Shown here: positions 58,805 to 64,000 of the stretch, one piece after another
Layout: each line of letters starts with the position of its first letter
Position numbering within the stretch: position 1 is the stretch's first letter
Source: Colocasia esculenta
Taxonomy: Eukaryota > Streptophyta > Magnoliopsida > Alismatales > Araceae
Assembly: GCA_014218235.1 (NCBI GenBank)
Contig: CM024760.1
Span: 139,143,245-139,207,244, forward strand
DNA length: 64,000 nt
Direction of reading: 5' to 3'
Translations under genes and position numbers: made by a program
Notes under the pieces: model-generated
Database searches by the model: none
What the model was told of the DNA's origin: nothing
Seen by the model: the letters and a program-made list of their open reading frames with translations, nothing else

Positions 58805-61020
58805 ATGCATGGTAGGAGATCACAAAGCCCTAATTTGCTAGGACCAATCCCAGAAATTGAGAGACTTCTCCATCAAAGGAACATTCTTTTGAAAAATCAA
58901 ATGGCTGAAAATCAAGATAATCAAGAAATCCCCAAACAAATGAAGGATTATTTCATTCCCAATCAATATCAACCTTCATCTTGTATTCATCTCCCACAGA
59001 ATCAAGCCATCCAATATGAGATTAAATCCAGCACCATCCAAATGCTCCCATCCTTTTATGGAAATACCAATGAGGACCCTTACAAACACATAGATGAATT
59101 TCTGGAATTTGTTCCACTGTCAAGATCCAGAACTTCACTAATGATGCCCTCAGATTGACTCTTTTCCCATTCTCTCTTAAGGATAAAGCCAAATATTGGT
59201 TGGGCACTGTAGGGAAAACCATTAGAACTTGGGCAGAAATGCAACAAGAATTTTTGAAAAAGTTCTATCCCATAGGCCGAACCAATACCATGAGAAGAGC
59301 CATTACTGGATTTTCTCAAACACAAGGGGAATTAATTCATGAGTCATGGGAAAGGTTGAAGGAGCTTTTGAGAAAATGCCCCCACCATGGTCTCTCAAGA
59401 TGGCAAATTGTCCAAGCATTTTATGAGGGATTGACTGAACAATATAGACAAATGGTGGATGCTTCATGTGGGGGAGCTTTCATGAGTAAAAGTGAGGATG
59501 AGGCCTATGCTCTCTTTGAAATGCTAAGTGAAAATTCAATTAATCATGCCTCACTTTCATCCTATGAGAGATCTGTTGGGCCATCCAAACGGGCTGGGTT
59601 ATATGAAGTGAGAAATCAGGCTGAATTGGAGCCCAAATTCGAGAATCATCTCATGGCCCAAAAGTGGGAGAAAGTGGATACCATGGCCCAAACTGTTGCC
59701 TCTCTGGCTCAAAAGATGGACCAAATCTTGTCTAGGACCCATCAGGATTCCTTTGGCCCATCCCCCTCAAGCCCATATGTTGGCCCAGACTCATATCATC
59801 AGGAAGTTTGCAACTTGTGTGCCAGTCCAGGCCACCACATTAATGACTGCCCAACTGCAGCCCAACTCCCACCTTTCATCCAAGAACAAGTCCAGGAACA
59901 GGTCCAAGCAGCCCAGGGATTTCCCAAGCCCAATCTGGACCCATTCTCCAATTCATACAATCCTGGCTGGAGAAACCACCCCAATTTCTCTTGGAAGAAT
60001 CAACAAGCTCCGCCTCAAAGACCAAATCCCTCCATGTCTCAAGCCCCAAAACAACCATTCCAGAACCAGTTTCAGGCCCAGCCAAATCCGTATAATGGCA
60101 CTTATGCCAGAGGGCCTCAGGCCCAATTCTCTCAGGCAATTCAATATCCTCCTCCTCAACCCAAGCAAGTTCAGCCTACCTTTCAACAACCTCCTCAACA
60201 AAATTTTGAAGAACAATTCAATCAACTGCAACAAATCATCTTGGCCCAACAACAACAATTGCACCAACAACAACAACTCTTGGCTACAAATCAACAGACC
60301 ATGGCTAGGTTAGAAGCCCAAGTGGGCCAGATGGCTGAAACCACCATGAGAAGGGAAGTGGGCCAACTGCCTAGCCAACCTGTGGCCAACCCAAGAAATC
60401 AACCACCAGGCTTTGCTTCACAACCAGGCCTCCTACCTCAACCTGTCCAACAAGTCCAACCAAGAGGCCCACAATTGGAGAACATAAAAGCTATTTCAAG
60501 CCTGCGAAGTGGTAAGGTGCTAAGTGACCCACATAAGGGAAAAGAGGCTGTGAATAATCCTGAACTAGAGGCCCAAGATGATACTAGTGATAGCGAAGAG
60601 GAGCCCATTCAAACTAAGTTGGGGGAAGAGAACAAAGGAAAAGAGAAAGCTTCTGCAGATCCAAATTCTTACCAGCCCAAAGTGCCATTTCCAAGTGCTC
60701 TAGAATCCAAGCCCATTAAGAAGAAGAAGTCGGTCCAAGATGAGGAGTTGCTGGAATTATTCAAACAAGTCCACATCAATATTCCCCTCCTAGATGCCAT
60801 AAAGCATGTCCCGACTTATGCTAAATTTTTGAAAGAAATGTGCACTCCACGAAGGGAATCCAAGACTGCAATTCAGAAGATCTGGCTATCTGAAGATGTT
60901 AGTGCAGTCTTGACAAACCACCTCCCTAGGAAGTTGAAGGACCCTGGTGCTCCCCTCATTTCTTGTGATATAGGTGGCATAACCTTTGATCGTGCCCTTC
61001 TTGATTTAGGGGCAAGTGTC
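58805..61020 (+). pseudogene. Element F gag
   Basis: The N-terminal part (58805-59108) reads MLPSFYGNTNEDPYKHIDEFLEF. A one-base loss near 59109 moves the frame, and gag continues with LRLTLFPFSLKDKAKYWL (the first residues read in the shifted frame), QEFLKKFYPIGRTNTMRR and LRKCPHHGLSRWQ. A CNLCASPGHHINDC knuckle is at about 59811-59852. A long Gln/Pro-rich linker follows (59860-60480), then a charged stretch and CTPRRESKTAIQKIWLSEDV. The frame is open from 59155 through protease and RT to 62286. Gag makes the particle. The linker has Gln codons still intact, unlike element B, so this copy is less decayed. Confidence 0.85.
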
Positions 61021-63340
61021 AATCTTCTTCCCACCTTTATTTATGAACAATTCAACATAGGGGAACTCAAGCCCACTTCCATCATTCTGCAGCTGGCCGA
61101 TCGTTCGGTCAAGACTCCACGGGGATTGATAGAGGATGTAATTGTCAAAGTCAATGACTGTTATTTCCCCGTGGACTTTCTCATCCTTGACATGTCCACC
61201 AACCAGGAGTTGAAACACACCCCTATCATTCTTGGTCGTCCCTTCCTCGCCACTGCCAAAGCCAATATCAATTGTGCTACGGGGATGATGGACATTTCAT
61301 TTGGGGGACAAAAGGTCTCGCTCAATGTTTTTAAAGCATCTCAATATCCAGATCCCAAAGAAGGATGTCATTCTATTGACATTTTGACTGAGTCCATTGA
61401 TAATGATCTAGATGTTGACCAACTTGAGGAGACCAATGCTTTACATGACTCACCACTCCGTCTGGCACCTTGGTCCAAGGTCGAACCTCTACCGGCCTTG
61501 CAATCTGCACCAGCTCTACCTTCACTTCAAAGCCCTCCAGATCTTGAGCTTAAACCTCTTCCAGACTCCCTCAAGTATGTATTTCTGGGCCCAAACCAAA
61601 CTTTGCCTGTTATCATTGCCTCCAACCTAAGTCCTACCCAAGAAGCCCAATTGATAGAAGTCTTAGGGGAGCATAGGGGTGCCATAGGTTGGACAGTGGC
61701 TGACCTTAAGGGGATTAGTCCATCTATTTGCATGCACCACATCTACTTGGAGGACAATGCTAAACCAAGCCGGGAAACGCAAAGGAGGTTAAATCCCAAC
61801 ATGAAGGAAGTGGTGAAGAAGGAAGTAGTGAAGTGGCTAGATGCTGGCATTGCTTATCCAATATCAGACAGCCAATGGGTAAGCCCAACCCAAGTGGTTC
61901 CCAAGAAGTCTGGGCTTACAGTGGTGAAAAATGAGCAAGGGGAGGAGGTACCCACTAGATTGACCACGGGATGGAGAGTGTGCATAGATTATAGGAAGCT
62001 CAATGCCATGACCAAGAAAGACCACTTTCCACTCCCATTCATGGATCAAATCCTTGAGAGACTGGCAGGCCAGCAATTTTTCTGCTTTTTGGATGGTTAT
62101 TCTGGGTACAATCAAGTGGCAATTTACCCAGAAGATCAAGAAAAGACCACCTTCACGTGCCCCTATGGCACATTTGCTTTTAGGAGAATGCCTTTCGGAC
62201 TTTGCAATGCACCAGCCACTTTTCAAAGGTGCATGATGGCAATTTCTCTGATATGGTGGGAGAATTCCTTGAGGTTTCATGGATGATTTTTCTATATATG
62301 GGGATTCTTTTGAAAATTGTCTGAAAAATCTGGAGAAGTTTGGCTAGATGTGTGGAACAAACTTGGTGCTCAGTTGGGAGAAGAGCCACTTCATGGTTCG
62401 AGAGGGCATAGTCTTAGGCCACATTGTGTCTGAGCGGGGTATCGAGGTAGATAGAGCCAAAGTTGGCCTCATTGCTGATCTTCCTCCCCCACCTCCGTCA
62501 GACAATTCGTGCATTTCTTGGCCATGCCGGCTTCTATCGCCGGTTCATTGAAAATTTTTCTAAAATTGCCCGTCCCTTAACTCTTCTCCTAGCTAAGGAT
62601 GTCCCTTTTCACTTCGATCATGCTTGTTTAGAGGCATTCACTACTTTGAAAGTGGCTCTGACCAAAGCTCCCATTCTTCAATCTCCTGATTGGTCACTGC
62701 CCTTTGAGATCATGTGTGATGCCTCGGACTATGCCATAGGTGCTGTTTTGGGACAACGCATGGATAAACGTCCCGTGGTGATCTATTATGCGAGCCGCAC
62801 CCTCGCCGATGCTCAATTGCATTACACCACCACAGAGAAAGAACTTCTTGCTGTGGTTTTTGCCCTTGAAAAATTTCGATCTTATCTTCTGGGGGCAAAA
62901 GTCATCATCTACTCAGATCACTCTGCCTTAAAATATCTTCTAGCCAAGAAGGACTCCAAACCAAGACTCATCAGATGGATCCTTCTTCTTCAGGAATTTG
63001 ATTTGGAGATTCGGGATAAGAAAGGTACTGAAAATGTTGTTGCTGATCATCTGTCCCGAATTCTCATCCCAGAAAGTGCTCCCATGTATGACTCCTTTCC
63101 CGATGAACACCTTCTTGCTATTTCCCATAATACACCCCCATGGTATGCTCACATTGTCAATTACCTTGCGGTGGGTCAACTTCCTGAAGGATGGTCAAAG
63201 AATGAAAAGGATCATTTCTTCTCTAAAGTCAAACACTATTTTTGGGATGACCCTGAATTATTTTTCATGGGTCCGGATCAAGTAATTAGGAGATGTGCCC
63301 TGAGGAAGAGCAACAGAGCATCCTCAATTTCTGTCACACC
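61021..63340 (+). pseudogene. Element F protease, RT and RNase H
   Basis: The protease active site DLGASVNLLP lies at about 61003-61035 (D-L-G in place of D-T-G, common in Athila-like elements). RT: WRVCIDYRKLNAMTKKDHFPLPFMD (61975-62045, quoted in full only as the parts WRVCIDYRKLN and FPLPFMD), FMDDFSIYG near 62270 in a shifted frame. Two or three small deletions at 62240-62345 and another near 62495 break the frame. RNase H resumes at 62500-63060 (MCDASDYAIGAVLGQ, YSDHSALKYLL, NVVADHLSR). A further shift near 63300 precedes integrase. Confidence 0.85.
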
Positions 63341-64000
63341 CTAGCCTGTGGGGGACACTTCTCGGGAAGAAAACTGCTGCCAAGGTCTTACAAAGTGGGT
63401 TTTACTGGCCCACATTGTTCAAGGATGCTTATGAATTCAGTAAGACCTGTCTGAGATGCCAAGCAGTGGGCAACAACTCTAGGAGAGACATGATGCCACT
63501 CAACCCCATTCTGGTGGTAGAAATCTTTGATGTCTGGGGGATCGATTTCATGGGCCCATTCCCTTCATCCTTTGGCAATGAGTATATCCTTGTGGCAGTT
63601 GATTATGTATCTAAATGGATTGAAGCCATTGCCACCCGCACCAATGATCATAAGGTTGTCATGAAATTTGTGCGGAGGAATATCTTCTCTAGGTTTGGGT
63701 GCCCTAGGGCCATCATAAGTGATGGGGGATCTCACTTCACTCATTCCCAATTTCGAGCTTTGCTTAAAAAATATGGGATAACTCACAAAATTGCTACCCC
63801 CTATCACCCCCAGACCAGTGGCCAAGTGGAAGTGTCCAATAGGGAGATCAAGAACATTCTCCAAAAGACTGTTAGGCCCGATAGGAAAGATTGGTCAGAG
63901 AGATTGGATGATGCTTTGTGGGCCTATCGGACTGCTTATAAGACTCCCATTGGCATGTCTCCTTATAGGTTGATTTTTGGTAAAGCCTGTCACCTTCCTG
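63300..64000 (+). pseudogene. Element F integrase (partial, cut by window end)
   Basis: After the shift near 63300 the plus frame is open to the last base. HHCC zinc-binding region (FCHTLACGGHFS, C..C as CLRCQ), then the core with D (WGIDFMGPFPSS), D (IISDGGSHFTH) and E (GQVEVSNREIK), and LDDALWAYRTAYKTPIGMSPY. The enzyme joins element DNA to the host genome. The end of pol and the 3' LTR lie outside the window. Confidence 0.85.

Larger units (their letters stand above)
56158..64000 (+). mobile_element. Athila-type Ty3/gypsy element F (runs off the window)
   Basis: 5' LTR 56158-57752, an Athila-type primer site 57758-57775, a roughly 1-kb leader, gag-pol from about 58800 to the window end. 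The assignment rests on the primer site (TGGCGCCGTTGCCGGGGA, Asp-tRNA type) and the gag core (FPFSLKDKAKYWL; LRKCPHHGL). The left flank is TGAGT (56153-56157); the matching right flank is outside. The insertion lies in the CACTA transposase. Confidence 0.9.

Overview
The window is repeat-dense plant (angiosperm) nuclear DNA, of the kind found in pericentromeric or intergenic heterochromatin. I find no host gene. Nearly everything can be assigned to transposable elements: Ty3/gypsy chromoviruses, an Athila-type gypsy element, Ty1/copia remnants, an L1-type LINE with an RNase H domain, a CACTA (En/Spm) DNA transposon and a solo LTR. The plant assignment rests on Met-initiator tRNA primer sites, an Asp-tRNA-type Athila primer site, Tnp2 transposase with its associated domains, and a LINE with DUF4283-like ORF1 and RNase H. 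I cannot name the species.

Left part (1-14565), mostly minus strand. A pol fragment (about 34-1921) of the chromovirus family that recurs at 37-54 kb abuts a second, different chromovirus (1922-8159) whose 5' LTR, primer site, gag and most of pol remain. Next come an LTR fragment (8160-9833, plus strand), a decayed copia gag-pol (9834-11366), another LTR 3' part (from 11367), and the LTR (12109-13552) and 3' internal region (13553-14565) of a SIRE/Maximus-like copia element.

Right part (14566-64000). A CACTA transposon in plus orientation begins at 14566 with a degenerate terminus and an array of 36-bp dyad repeats. It is split into three visible pieces (14566-15699, 35600-37522, 54559-56157). 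The first interruption is chromovirus C (15700-35599, TSD GTGAA/GTGGA). The 3' LTR of C is itself interrupted by a solo LTR (23977-27277, TSD CGGCC) and by a LINE (29739-35383, 17-bp TSD). The second interruption is a tandem chromovirus array, LTR-internal-LTR-internal-LTR (37523-54558, TSD AACAC), which cuts the transposase ORF after a His codon; the ORF resumes on the far side. The third is an Athila-type element (56158 to the window end) that cuts the transposase near its DUF4218-like region.

Decay is dominated by nonsense codons explained by C-to-T change at CAG, CAA or CGA, or by G-to-A at TGG; frameshifts are fewer. Element C keeps one gag-pol frame with 11 internal stops and no frameshift, provided two short intron-like segments in gag are removed. 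This pattern fits long-term cytosine methylation of silenced elements (inference). The points most worth checking are the intron-like segments in the gag of element C, the three-LTR tandem array, the CACTA dyad array, the GTCGCGAC-type motif clusters shared by three unrelated LTR families, and a perfect 32-bp palindrome in the Athila LTR.
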